From positions 1 to 64,000 of the forward strand of contig CAWWDR010001020.1 in the NCBI GenBank assembly GCA_963942565.1: 64,000 bases of DNA, in the 5' to 3' direction. Under the pieces are notes generated by a model. The model saw only the letters and a program-made list of their open reading frames with translations. It was not told where the DNA came from and did not search any database. The position numbers were made by a program, and so were the translations under genes. Below, piece by piece: positions 54,927 through 63,793 of the stretch. Origin of the DNA: Maea johnstoni. Its lineage: Eukaryota; Annelida; Polychaeta; Spionida; Magelonidae. Each line of letters opens with the position of its first letter. The stretch's first letter is position 1.

Positions 54927-56015
54927 CTATATAATCTCCTTTACAAAAGCTTGGTTATAAATATCGATAAGGCTAATATTTGCTACGCAAACACTATTAC
55001 AGCGACCACATCCCACACAGCCAGAAACCCCAAGCCTGTTGTGAATATAAACTTCTTTTTTAAATATTCTATGACGGTTTCTTTGGGATGACTTTTCTCT
55101 AAAGTTTTCCCCACTGCCAATGCAAGAAAATTCTTGTTCCTGACATGCATCCCATTTACGACAGCGATATCCCTCTTCTAATGTAATGTCAAGGTTATCA
55201 TAAGTCTCAAAGCAGTAGCAAGTGGGACAAACAAAATTACATGATCCGCAAGAGAGACATTTTTTACCTTCTTCATTCCAAATATTTGAGTTGTAGCTTT
55301 GTTCTATAGCTTTTTTGAGATCGCCAATGTCATCTACTAATTTACGCTTAAAGACTTTTTCTTGTTTACTATTATAGTCGGAGGTAAACTTTTTAAAATC
55401 TTCTTCAAAGGGCTTAAAAATATTGTATTTTTCTATGAGTTTTTTTCCTGCCTGAGTTTTTACTTCTAAGATATAGCATCCTTCACTCTCCCACATTATA
55501 ATATCACATAGTTCATTATTATTATTTAGTTGTGAGCCGTTAATTTTGTATGTACCCTTGTCATAACACATACATTTATCTCTACAGGGTTTACTACAGT
55601 TTAGTCCAATTATTATAGTATTTTTTCTTCTTGCAATATAATTCTCATCGGCAGGATTACCGCTAAATATTTTATCCATAATCTCTATGGCATATAGATC
55701 ACATGGGTGAACGCCAAAAAGAACTTTAGAATTAGTTTCTAATACCTTTTTTGTTTGGCTTATATCTTTTACTTTAAAGCTTATTAGTTTTTCATCATTA
55801 GGGAAAAAGGTTTTGACTGGGGGTAGTAGTGAGGTATCGTAATTGAGCTTTAAAGCATCGGCAGTTTTTATTTCCTCAAAAGAAAAGTATTCTTTTTGTT
55901 TTGCATTTTTTTCTTCAGATTTAAGTACTGGACCGTATATAAGATAATCTTTTAATATGTTTTTTGTTAGGGTTTTTATATCAGAGTTTAATATCTTGAT
56001 AGGAGGGTGATACAT
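54927..56015 (-). CDS. hydB: Hydrogenase 4Fe-4S (beta) subunit, HydB/AsrA type
   Basis: 362 residues. An N-terminal domain (VLFGVHPCDLYAIE motif) is followed by two ferredoxin-like 4Fe-4S motifs, CLSCGSCNFVCPTCYC near residue 255 and CVGCGRCNSVCVAN near 335, as in the beta subunit of sulfhydrogenase and AsrA of sulfite reductase. AAGGAGA lies five bases before the ATG. First gene of the six-gene operon; a 373-bp region upstream should hold the promoter. Confidence 0.92.
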   Translation of the reverse strand: MYHPPIKILNSDIKTLTKNILKDYLIYGPVLKSEEKNAKQKEYFSFEEIKTADALKLNYDTSLLPPVKTFFPNDEKLISFKVKDISQTKKVLETNSKVLFGVHPCDLYAIEIMDKIFSGNPADENYIARRKNTIIIGLNCSKPCRDKCMCYDKGTYKINGSQLNNNNELCDIIMWESEGCYILEVKTQAGKKLIEKYNIFKPFEEDFKKFTSDYNSKQEKVFKRKLVDDIGDLKKAIEQSYNSNIWNEEGKKCLSCGSCNFVCPTCYCFETYDNLDITLEEGYRCRKWDACQEQEFSCIGSGENFREKSSQRNRHRIFKKEVYIHNRLGVSGCVGCGRCNSVCVANISLIDIYNQAFVKEII

Positions 56016-56388
56016 AACTTCTCCTTGAAAAGTCTTTTATTTTTGTAATGGCACGGTATTATAGATAAAAACTTTTAAACTAGTCATAAGCGTTTTTTTA
56101 ATATAATACTAATAATATTAACACTACTTTAAAATAAGTATTTCATTAGTTAAATTAAAAGTTTTAAAAAAAGCTAATTTTTGAGTTAAAATATAGAACA
56201 AGTTATAATTAAAATACTAGTATCTAACAATACCTATAAGGTTAAATAAAGCCTTTATTAATGCTATCTCTAAATGGCTTTATCATATTCGTTGGCTTAT
56301 AAAAAAAAATATTACTTCTTTTGAAAGCTTAAATATTTTTGTTTTAATACCGATTACAATTTTGAATAACTTTTCAGGAGTCTAAACC
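56016..56388. other. 373-bp divergent control region between hydB and a 116-aa gene
   Basis: It should contain promoters for the hydrogenase operon (minus) and the orphan gene (plus). The clearest structure is an inverted repeat with 8-base arms, ATAAAGCC (56246-56253) and GGCTTTAT (56276-56283), 22 bases apart. No convincing paired -35/-10 boxes, open frame or RNA gene were found. Confidence 0.45.
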
Positions 56389-56739
56389 ATGGAAGGGAGA
56401 TTTCGAAAAGTCCTGGTATCCAAATATGCTCTGGAAGATAGCGGAGGCATTTTTATTAATAATAATAATGCTGGTGCTTTATTTACTATCATGAAAGAAA
56501 AATTTGGTAAACCAAATGGTAATAGCCTTAGGACTGAAGAAAGTACATGGAAGTATATTTTAGAATATCAAGGTGTTTATCTTAGCGTATATGATTATAA
56601 TGAGTATTGGAGTATTGGCTTTTTGGAGCTAGACAAAAGAGTACCCGATTATGAGCTGATTTTTGCCATTAGTCGTATGCTTTTTGACTTTCTTAAAAAA
56701 AAGCTAGATGCTAAAATAGGTCATTTGTTAACAATCTAA
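56389..56739 (+). CDS. Orphan 116-aa protein
   Basis: No family is recognised. Soluble, mixed alpha/beta appearance: KVLVSKYALEDSGGIF, a conserved-looking ALFTIMKEKFGKP, then aromatic-rich beta strands (YQGVYLSVYDYNEYWSIGF) and a C-terminal helix. AGGAG lies nine bases before the ATG, supporting translation. Divergent from the hydrogenase operon. A strong stem-loop follows 41 bases after the stop. Confidence 0.6.
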   Translation: MEGRFRKVLVSKYALEDSGGIFINNNNAGALFTIMKEKFGKPNGNSLRTEESTWKYILEYQGVYLSVYDYNEYWSIGFLELDKRVPDYELIFAISRMLFDFLKKKLDAKIGHLLTI

Positions 56740-57046
56740 TCGATAATAGCTAAGTTATATTAACTATAATATTTTATAATATAGCTAGCCTTATTAACAA
56801 ATAGGGCAGGCTATTTATAAAATAATCTACTATAGATGCCTTTATTATTTAATTTATTTTTCATAAATCGATTAATAGTGCTAAAATATTTGCTAAGAGA
56901 AGCTATTTTTATTTTCGAGCCAATATTTTTAGTTATTTTTTGTAATATGAGCTAATAATAAAAAAAATATTACTATATAATCTTGACACTTTAGTTATAA
57001 AAAATTAGCTTTAAAAAAAAATTGTTTAATTCTCTGTATTTTTTAT
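56740..57046. other. 307-bp gap before the HPr gene
   Basis: Holds the stem-loop at 56781-56814 and a promoter-like pair TTGACA (56983-56988), 17 bases, TAGCTT (57006-57011), ahead of the HPr gene. The -10 box matches only three of six. No open frame was found. Confidence 0.4.
56781..56814 (+). terminator. 15-bp stem-loop after the orphan 116-aa gene
   Basis: Arms 56781-56795 and 56800-56814 pair with one mismatch and two G-T pairs around an AACA loop. It is followed by TTATAAAATAAT, not a true T-run, so it may be a weak terminator or a 3' mRNA stabiliser. Confidence 0.5.
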
Positions 57047-57343
57047 ATGGAAAATAGTTTTTTGGTTAAGGTTATAGTAAAAAATCATGATGGTATACAC
57101 GCTAGACCATCTATGCAGATTATAGAAGTAGCAAATCAGTTTGTTAGCGATATTTATATTCAAAAGGGTGATTTAAAAGTAAACGGAAAAAGTATACTAG
57201 ACCTTTTGACATTAGCCGCAAGCTATGGCACTGAACTTACTATAGAGGCTATTGGCGAGGATTCTGAGGCCGCGGCAAAAACTATTGGCAACCTTCTATC
57301 AAAAGAATTTAATTTCTTAAAAAAACAAGATAACACTTTATAG
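57047..57343 (+). CDS. ptsH: HPr-family phosphocarrier protein
   Basis: 98 residues. DGIHARPSMQII has the phosphorylated His, and KVNGKSILDLLTLAAS carries the regulatory Ser46-type site. Family role: phosphate carrier from enzyme I to PTS transporters, or a regulator where PTS is incomplete, as in several spirochaetes. No enzyme I or HPr kinase is in the window. No ribosome-binding site is evident upstream. Confidence 0.92.
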   Translation: MENSFLVKVIVKNHDGIHARPSMQIIEVANQFVSDIYIQKGDLKVNGKSILDLLTLAASYGTELTIEAIGEDSEAAAKTIGNLLSKEFNFLKKQDNTL

Positions 57344-57370
57344 AAAATCTTATTTTTATAAAAGGCTATA

Positions 57371-58294
57371 TTAAAAGTTTTTTATATCTTCTAATTCACC
57401 TTTTCCGTTATAGTACTCCTCTTTAGACTTGCAGTTATATTTATCGTAGTATAAACGGATTTCTGATAACTTTTCTTTTTTTGAGTTAAGATCTACTTTT
57501 TTAATAAGGTTATCCTTTTTGTTATAGGTATATTCTGAAATATCAACCAGCTTATTATAATCGCCTTTATTAGGCTTATATTTTTCTCGTTTAACTAAGC
57601 TATTTTTATTGTTATAACTATAGGTTATAACTAGATTAAGTTTATATACGGCATTTTTCTCTAGGCCTTTTGTTGTATATATTTTTTCCTGTTTAAGTAG
57701 TCCACTTGGATTATAGCTATATAAATTATAACTTTTTAGTCTGTTATCATATAAGTAAAGACTTTTTTTTCTTAGGAGTCCATTGTTTAAGTATTCATAC
57801 CTTATAACCTCATCCAGTCTTGCCGCATTGTAGTGCCTTGCCTCAATTAATAGACCTTTTTTTTTAATCTTGTAGTCATAACTATATTCAGACTTAATAC
57901 GAAGCCTCTTTTCAGATTTATCACTATAAACATAATGTGTTTCAGAGAGCTTATTAGAATTACTATCATACTCATAGACGAACTCATCAGCTATATAGGC
58001 GTTTTTATAAGCCTCTTCTTTAGCCACTCTATTTTTTGAGTCATAGTAAAACCAGTTTCCAATAGGATATTCTGGATCTTTAAATTGTCCGTGAACAATA
58101 TAATTCCCTTTTTTAAACAGCTTATTGAAGTTTTTTTTCGCCTTAGTTTCTTCTATAGGCATTCTATAACTAAATTCTTTAGTTTTTTTGCACCACCTTC
58201 GTTTTTTATAGTATTTAGGATAGTCATTATCTTCGCATTTAAGAATTAGCCCAGTATTTAGTATAATTAGTATAAATAAAATTATTTTTTTCAT
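57371..58294 (-). CDS. Putative lipoprotein with YD-like repeats
   Basis: 307 residues. An N-terminal signal segment ends in LILKC, a possible spirochaetal lipobox. The rest is built of about ten imperfect units of 20-25 residues containing Y-x-Y/YDxxN/GLLxxE patterns (VYEYDSNSNKLSE, RYEYLNNGLLRKK, LYSYNPSGLLKQE, TYSYNNKNSLVKRE), like RHS/YD or toxin-15 type beta repeats. No toxin or shell domain is visible. Function unknown; probably on the membrane or cell surface. Confidence 0.6.
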   Translation of the reverse strand: MKKIILFILIILNTGLILKCEDNDYPKYYKKRRWCKKTKEFSYRMPIEETKAKKNFNKLFKKGNYIVHGQFKDPEYPIGNWFYYDSKNRVAKEEAYKNAYIADEFVYEYDSNSNKLSETHYVYSDKSEKRLRIKSEYSYDYKIKKKGLLIEARHYNAARLDEVIRYEYLNNGLLRKKSLYLYDNRLKSYNLYSYNPSGLLKQEKIYTTKGLEKNAVYKLNLVITYSYNNKNSLVKREKYKPNKGDYNKLVDISEYTYNKKDNLIKKVDLNSKKEKLSEIRLYYDKYNCKSKEEYYNGKGELEDIKNF

Positions 58295-58378
58295 AAGTAG
58301 TCCTAAGAGTCTATTTTACTACAATCTTTTTAATTTGCTATATTTAACAACTAAGGATAATATTAATCGGATATAATA

Positions 58379-59164
58379 ATGCATTTTGAAAAACAAATTA
58401 ATAATGATAGTTCAATAATTAATCCTAAGGATATTCTATCTATTAGGCTGGGTAAAGGATATAACCAGCTATTAAAAAATATTCCTAAGTACGCAATATT
58501 ATCTTTTTTTGTTCAATCACCTTCTTACATAAATAAAAGGTTTTCTACAGAGAAAAATATTTTATGGTTAGGGGATTATGTTAAACTTAGCATATTTAAT
58601 TATAACGATAAGCCCATATTATTAGTTAGTCTTCCTTTTGGTGCAAACCTTGCAAGCATGGTATTAGAAGAACTTATTTTTTGTGGTGTTAACTTTATAA
58701 TATCTATTGGGCTTGCCTGTGGAATATCTAATAAGTTATGCCACTATGATATAATAATCCCTATTTCATCTTATAGCAAAGAAGGTATAGCAAAGCTCTA
58801 TACACAAAATAAAGATAAAATATCTTCCTCAAAGACTCTCACAAATATAATAGAGAATACATTAATCAAAAATAGCCTAAACTATAAAACAGGAAATTCA
58901 TTAACAATCTCGACTCCATATAGAGAGACTAGTAAAATAGTTAATTTTTATAAACAAAAAAATGCAATATGTATTGATATGGAGTCAGCATCATTATTTG
59001 CAATAGCACAATATCATAAAGTTCATATAGCATCTATTTTCGCAGTAAGTGATTTAATTATAGATAATAAATGGCTACCTTGCTTTAAAGGCAAGGCAAT
59101 TAAACAAGCTCATAAAAAACTTATTCAAACAGCATTATCCGCCCTAAATACTATATCATATTAA
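58379..59164 (+). CDS. Nucleoside phosphorylase (uridine phosphorylase-like)
   Basis: 261 residues of the PNP/UDP fold: a central SIGLACGIS phosphate-site region and CIDMESASLFAIAQ, where Met-Glu contacts the ribose. The catalytic Asp region reads VSDLIID. It splits a nucleoside with phosphate, in salvage; base specificity is uncertain. Its end overlaps the convergent elbB by 14 bases. Confidence 0.8.
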   Translation: MHFEKQINNDSSIINPKDILSIRLGKGYNQLLKNIPKYAILSFFVQSPSYINKRFSTEKNILWLGDYVKLSIFNYNDKPILLVSLPFGANLASMVLEELIFCGVNFIISIGLACGISNKLCHYDIIIPISSYSKEGIAKLYTQNKDKISSSKTLTNIIENTLIKNSLNYKTGNSLTISTPYRETSKIVNFYKQKNAICIDMESASLFAIAQYHKVHIASIFAVSDLIIDNKWLPCFKGKAIKQAHKKLIQTALSALNTISY

Positions 59165-59813
59165 CTATTGCACCTACCAGCTTATCAATTCCTTCTGCAA
59201 CCTCAGATATTCTACTGTCCAACATATACGCAGGAGTAGATATAATTTTATTTTCTTTATCAATAACAACCTCTTTAGCTGGACAATTAATATGTTTAGC
59301 TCCCATTCTTTCTACTGCAGAAGCTGTATCCTTGTCACTGCCAATGGTTAGGCTGACTTTAGTATTAGTACTCTCAAAGGCCTTAGCGGTAATAACAGGA
59401 GCAATACATACAGCACCTATAGGCTTTTTAGCATTAACCATTTCTTTAAAGAGCCTTATGACCTGTTCATTTACGGAGCATTCATTTCCTTTAACAGCAA
59501 AGTTAGACAAGTTTTTAGCCGCACCAAATCCACCTGGGAATATAAGAGCATCTAGGTCTTTTTGGGAAATATCTTTAATATTTTTAATATCTCCTCTGGC
59601 AATTCGTGCAGATTCCGCTAAAACGTTTCGACTTTCGTTGTTAGCTACTTGACCAGTTAGGTGATTAATCACATGCATCTGATCAATATCAGGAGCCATA
59701 ATAATAGCCTTAGCATTAACTTTGTCAATAGATAAAAGGGTTAATACAGCCTCGTGAATCTCACTCCCATCGTATACCCCGCATCCAGATAAGACAACAC
59801 CAATGTTATGCAT
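59151..59813 (-). CDS. elbB: ElbB-family class I glutamine-amidotransferase-like protein
   Basis: About 220 residues from the ATG at 59813, chosen because GGGGA lies just before it; the frame opens four codons earlier. VLSGCGVYDGSEIHEA, LIFPGGFGAAKNLS and PIGAVCIAPVI, with the Cys of the DJ-1/PfpI-like elbow, identify ElbB (glyoxalase III-like, linked to isoprenoid synthesis in E. coli). Probably a carbonyl-stress enzyme; exact substrate unknown. Confidence 0.88.
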   Translation of the reverse strand: MHNIGVVLSGCGVYDGSEIHEAVLTLLSIDKVNAKAIIMAPDIDQMHVINHLTGQVANNESRNVLAESARIARGDIKNIKDISQKDLDALIFPGGFGAAKNLSNFAVKGNECSVNEQVIRLFKEMVNAKKPIGAVCIAPVITAKAFESTNTKVSLTIGSDKDTASAVERMGAKHINCPAKEVVIDKENKIISTPAYMLDSRISEVAEGIDKLVGAIVNMI

Positions 59814-59876
59814 AAAATCCCCCATATATATAATAGTTTTAATATACTAATAATAAACATTATATTTTATAAAGGC

Positions 59877-62021
59877 TTACTTATTGTTAATTTTATATAA
59901 CTTAGTGAGCTGATCAAGCGTATCAGCATATCTATCAAAGTAGGGCTGTGAAAGCTTTTTTTGTTTATAAAGCTTTTGGGCAATACTATATGCTTTTTCA
60001 ATCTGATATTGTGCCTTACTATATTTTTTGAGATGTTTATACAAATTAGCAAGATTAAGTCTAAAAGTGGCCTCATATATTTTATCTTTATAATTTTCAC
60101 TAATCTCAATAGCGGTTAAGTAGTTTTGTTCAGCATTAATATTATTATTTATATTAGCGAAAGCAACTCCCAAACCATGATATACGGTCATTCTTATTCT
60201 ATCTATAGAGTTTTTATCAGCCTTGTCAAAGTTGTTTTTATTTTTTTTTAAAAAGGTAATAATGGCATCAAACTTTTTAATGGCTCTTCTATAGTCTTTT
60301 TTATCCTTTAAAAACATATTTGCAATTTCTAAAAGAACCTTTGATTCAACAATATAATTTTTAACCCTAGACGCTATTCTAATAGCATTATAATAATTAG
60401 TCATAGCCAACTCATATGGATTTTTTATACCCAGGTCCTTTTGCTCAGCAAGGCGTAAACTCCCAACCAGCCTATAAACTCCTGCTAATGAGTTATAAAT
60501 ACGGATATCCCATAAAGGTTTTTCATTGGAGTTTTTAAATATATTTTTTACAATTTCTTTAGCATCCTGTAAAGCCCCTATAGCACGAGGTATATCCTTC
60601 TTTTTTTTATGTATATCTACTCTATTAAGGTATGCCTCTAGTAGTTTTTTATGGTTTCTATTTTGGGAAAGCTCAGTAAAAATATCATAATATTTTATAG
60701 CATTATCCAAAGAGCCTTTCTTTTGATAAGATACTGCCAAATAGAAAAAAATATTATCATAGCCATGCATATCCTGAGATTTAAAATCTTTACCGGCTAA
60801 TACATTATTTTGCCAAAATTGAATTGCTTTATTATAGTTCTTATTTTCATATAGCTTTCTAATGGAGGGGTAGTATTTCTCTAATCTATAAAATATCTTT
60901 CTAGAGCCATAAACCTCTATAATACCGTTATTAGTGGGTACTTTTACAAAGAAATATATTACCCATATACTTAATAAGCTGGCTAATATTACTGATGTAA
61001 TTTTAAAAATGGTTAGTTGATTATGTTGTTTTTGTTTTTCTGTTTTTTTTATAAGTTTTTTATTTTCTGATTCTAATATTATTATTTTTGCTCTAAGGGT
61101 ATTAGCTTTATCAGTAGTTATTTTTAGGTCATTTTCAATATTTTCATATTTAGTATTTCCTTCTTTTAATATTTTGTTTAACTCTTTAGATAAGGCTATT
61201 TCCTTGGATAAAGATTTTACTTGATTGTCTAGTAGGTTAGTTTTATCATTAAGGTCTTGGTTCATTGTAATAAGGTTATTCCTAGTACCCTCAAGCTCAT
61301 CAACCTTTTTATTTAGGTTAAGGTTTTCATTTTCTAAAATACGTACCTTCTCAAAAAAGACATATTTTTCTTGTACTAAAGAATCAGCCTCACGCTTAAC
61401 CTCTGTAAGGATTTGAGAAAAGTTCATATCGGGGTTATAAAATATTTTATATAGAGTCCACATTTCTTCTTTGGTTAGTTTTTTGCAGTTTGGAGGGAGA
61501 TCAATAGATTCAAAAAAGTCTTTATTTAGCTCTTCTATTGGGATTAATGTTTTATATTTATGAGAGTAATAGTTTAACTGTTTTAGACTACAATTTTTAT
61601 ATTTTACGTTATCGTTAGAGATAACAACTAATCCGTGTATATATACTTTTAAATCTTTGTTATCGGGGGTTAATAGGTCTTTAATACCTTTATTTCTAAG
61701 CCAGTCTTTTGCATTATATTTATTTTCTATTACTTCTTCAACAGGATTTTCTCGTTTTTTTCTAATTTGCTTGCCTGATGAATTATAAAAACTTACTAGA
61801 TTACCTTCACTAAGTTCTATGGTACTAACATTTTTGGAGTCAATTAAAAAAACTCCCTTTGGGGATATAATTAAGAAATCTATTTGACTACCATAACCTT
61901 TTTTAAAGGTAAACCTATTACTATCTCCTGCAATACACCACCAGTTGTTTGGTAGTTGGCGTATTTTATTAGCAACTACTTCTTCTTGTGGTAATATTGT
62001 ACCACGTTTAATAATTTCCAT
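59877..62021 (-). CDS. NERD nuclease-like domain, coiled coil, membrane segment and TPR protein
   Basis: 714 residues. Residues about 1-130 form a NERD domain (nuclease-related, PD-(D/E)xK fold) with SQIDFLIISPKGVFLIDSKN, giving the D and D-x-K residues. About 205-340 is coiled coil, about 343-366 is a single membrane segment (SVILASLLSIWVIYFFVKV), and about 385-710 carries six or more TPR units (NYNKAIQFW, GSLDNAIKYYDIF, NAEQNYLTAIEISE, YSKAQYQIEKAY). The nuclease-like part and TPR part lie on opposite sides of the membrane. No ribosome-binding site is seen; three 26-bp repeats abut the start. NERD domains occur in several defence and DNA-processing proteins; function here is unknown. Confidence 0.75.
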   Translation of the reverse strand: MEIIKRGTILPQEEVVANKIRQLPNNWWCIAGDSNRFTFKKGYGSQIDFLIISPKGVFLIDSKNVSTIELSEGNLVSFYNSSGKQIRKKRENPVEEVIENKYNAKDWLRNKGIKDLLTPDNKDLKVYIHGLVVISNDNVKYKNCSLKQLNYYSHKYKTLIPIEELNKDFFESIDLPPNCKKLTKEEMWTLYKIFYNPDMNFSQILTEVKREADSLVQEKYVFFEKVRILENENLNLNKKVDELEGTRNNLITMNQDLNDKTNLLDNQVKSLSKEIALSKELNKILKEGNTKYENIENDLKITTDKANTLRAKIIILESENKKLIKKTEKQKQHNQLTIFKITSVILASLLSIWVIYFFVKVPTNNGIIEVYGSRKIFYRLEKYYPSIRKLYENKNYNKAIQFWQNNVLAGKDFKSQDMHGYDNIFFYLAVSYQKKGSLDNAIKYYDIFTELSQNRNHKKLLEAYLNRVDIHKKKKDIPRAIGALQDAKEIVKNIFKNSNEKPLWDIRIYNSLAGVYRLVGSLRLAEQKDLGIKNPYELAMTNYYNAIRIASRVKNYIVESKVLLEIANMFLKDKKDYRRAIKKFDAIITFLKKNKNNFDKADKNSIDRIRMTVYHGLGVAFANINNNINAEQNYLTAIEISENYKDKIYEATFRLNLANLYKHLKKYSKAQYQIEKAYSIAQKLYKQKKLSQPYFDRYADTLDQLTKLYKINNK

Positions 62022-62098
62022 ATTTAAGCCATTTTTGTTGATACTATATTTAAGCCATTTTTGTTGATACTATATTTAAGCCATTTTTGTTGATACTA
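62021..62098. repeat. Three perfect 26-bp tandem copies at the start of the NERD-TPR gene
   Basis: Copies 62021-62046, 62047-62072 and 62073-62098 are identical, and the first touches the start codon. Read toward the gene, each unit contains ATG-GCT-TAA, a two-codon frame, but no ribosome-binding site. Confidence 0.95.
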
Positions 62099-62232
62099 TA
62101 AAGCAATCTACATATTAATAAAAACTACAACAATTTTCAAGCTGTTTTTGTTAGTAATATTATAAGATAAGACTATTATGCAAGTTTTAGTTAACGATAG
62201 TTATTTTCGTTATTAGGCTGATTAACAACATG

Positions 62233-62261
62233 TTGACTTTATATGCATAACATAGTATATA
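62233..62261 (+). promoter_or_regulatory. Promoter P1 upstream of tldD
   Basis: TTGACT (62233-62238), 17-base spacer, TATATA (62256-62261). Each box matches five of six. The start would lie about 165 bases before tldD. Confidence 0.5.
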
Positions 62262-62366
62262 TAAAACATAGTAATATAAGGATAACTTATAAAATAAGTT
62301 ATTAATTAGTTAGTTATAATTATAATAGTATATTTCTAATATTATTTACTATAGCTGTTAAACGTG

Positions 62367-62395
62367 TTGACAAAGAAACTCTTTTTTTGTATGTT
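62367..62395 (+). promoter_or_regulatory. Promoter P2 upstream of tldD
   Basis: TTGACA (62367-62372), 17-base spacer, TATGTT (62390-62395). The predicted start lies about 30 bases before the tldD ATG, whose ribosome-binding site is AGGG at 62422-62425. Confidence 0.55.
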
Positions 62396-62431
62396 TTTGT
62401 ATAACTATTATACCTTTTAACAGGGTTGATT

Positions 62432-63793
62432 ATGAAAGAACTATTAGAAAAGGTAATAAATAAATATTCGGATAATTATATAGAAATTCACTTTGAAGAA
62501 AAAGAATTTAACTATATAGGATATCTCGGAAAAGAACTTGATAATGTTGGATCTGCTAAAGTATCCTCTGGTAATGTTAGGGTGTTTAAGAATGGGGATT
62601 GGTCATTTATATCTTTTAACGATAAAGATATTGAAAAACATATTAAAAAGGCCCTGGATAATCTTAAATATTTTAACAGCAAAAAAAACTCTCTATTAAA
62701 GTCTGAGGGAGTTATAAAAAAATCACTTAAATATTCTAATGAAAAAAACTCTAATGAAATCCCCCTGGATGAGAAGGTTAATCTTATGGAGGGGTATAAC
62801 AATAGAATATTGGCACATAACAAAATTAATAGTTCTAGGGTGAGCTATAAAGATGAACTTAAAAGGTCGTATTTTGTTAATTCTGAAGGCAGTTCTATTG
62901 AGATAGAAAAACTTTTTACTGGTATATCATTATCTGCCATGGCAAAGGATGATATGAATATTCAACATTCATCTTATTCTGATGCTGGTTATTATGGCTT
63001 TGACGTGGTAGAGGATAAAGAGTCTTATTGTGATAAGGTTTCTAAAAACGCTATTGATTTGTTATCCGCTAAACAGGTTGAAAAGGGAGTTTATAATGTA
63101 ATTCTTGACCCTAAGATGGCTGGTGTATTTGCTCATGAGGCATTTGGACATCTATCTGAGTCTGATTTTATTTATGAGAACGAAGATATACAAAAAATGA
63201 TGACTATAGGAAGAGAATTTGCTTCTAATAAGCTAAATATTATAGATGATGCTACCATAGAGGGTTTAGCTGGGCATACGCCTTATGATGATGAGGGTAT
63301 TAAAGGAAAAAAAACTTATTTAATTAAGGATGGTAGGTTATTTGGAAGACTTAACTCCCGGGAAACCGCTTATAAGCTAAGAGAAGGCTTATCTGGTAAT
63401 GCAAGAGCAATTAATCCATTATATCCCCCTATTGTAAGAATGACTAATACTTTTATTGATAAAGGGGACTATACCTTTGAACAGCTCTTAAGTATTATGG
63501 GCGATGGAGTTTATTGTATTGACTTTCTTGGAGGAATGACTAATTTAGAAATGTTTACTTTTACTGCTGGAAGAGCATATGAAGTAAAGGGTGGTAAAAT
63601 TAAAAGGTTATTACGTGATGTGGTTTTAACTGGAAATGTTTTTAATACTCTTAAGAATATTAAGGCTATTGGCAATGATCTAAGGCATTTTGGAGGTCTT
63701 GGTGGTTGTGGTAAAGCGGGACAAAATGGACTTCCTGTTACTATTGGGGCTCCTCATATTTTAGTTGGGGATGTTGTAGTAGCTGGTAAATAA
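62432..63793 (+). CDS. tldD: TldD metalloprotease subunit
   Basis: About 453 residues from the ATG at 62432 (AGGG six bases upstream; an in-frame TTG two codons earlier is less likely). The zinc motif is AHEAFGHLSESD, an HExxxH signature, and the C-terminus has GGLGGCGKAGQNGLP with LVGDVVVAGK, characteristic of TldD. With its partner PmbA/TldE it forms a heterodimeric protease that cleaves unfolded peptides, and matures microcin or related peptides in some bacteria. The stop lies inside a 13-bp duplication, and pmbA begins 14 bases later. Confidence 0.93.
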   Translation: MKELLEKVINKYSDNYIEIHFEEKEFNYIGYLGKELDNVGSAKVSSGNVRVFKNGDWSFISFNDKDIEKHIKKALDNLKYFNSKKNSLLKSEGVIKKSLKYSNEKNSNEIPLDEKVNLMEGYNNRILAHNKINSSRVSYKDELKRSYFVNSEGSSIEIEKLFTGISLSAMAKDDMNIQHSSYSDAGYYGFDVVEDKESYCDKVSKNAIDLLSAKQVEKGVYNVILDPKMAGVFAHEAFGHLSESDFIYENEDIQKMMTIGREFASNKLNIIDDATIEGLAGHTPYDDEGIKGKKTYLIKDGRLFGRLNSRETAYKLREGLSGNARAINPLYPPIVRMTNTFIDKGDYTFEQLLSIMGDGVYCIDFLGGMTNLEMFTFTAGRAYEVKGGKIKRLLRDVVLTGNVFNTLKNIKAIGNDLRHFGGLGGCGKAGQNGLPVTIGAPHILVGDVVVAGK

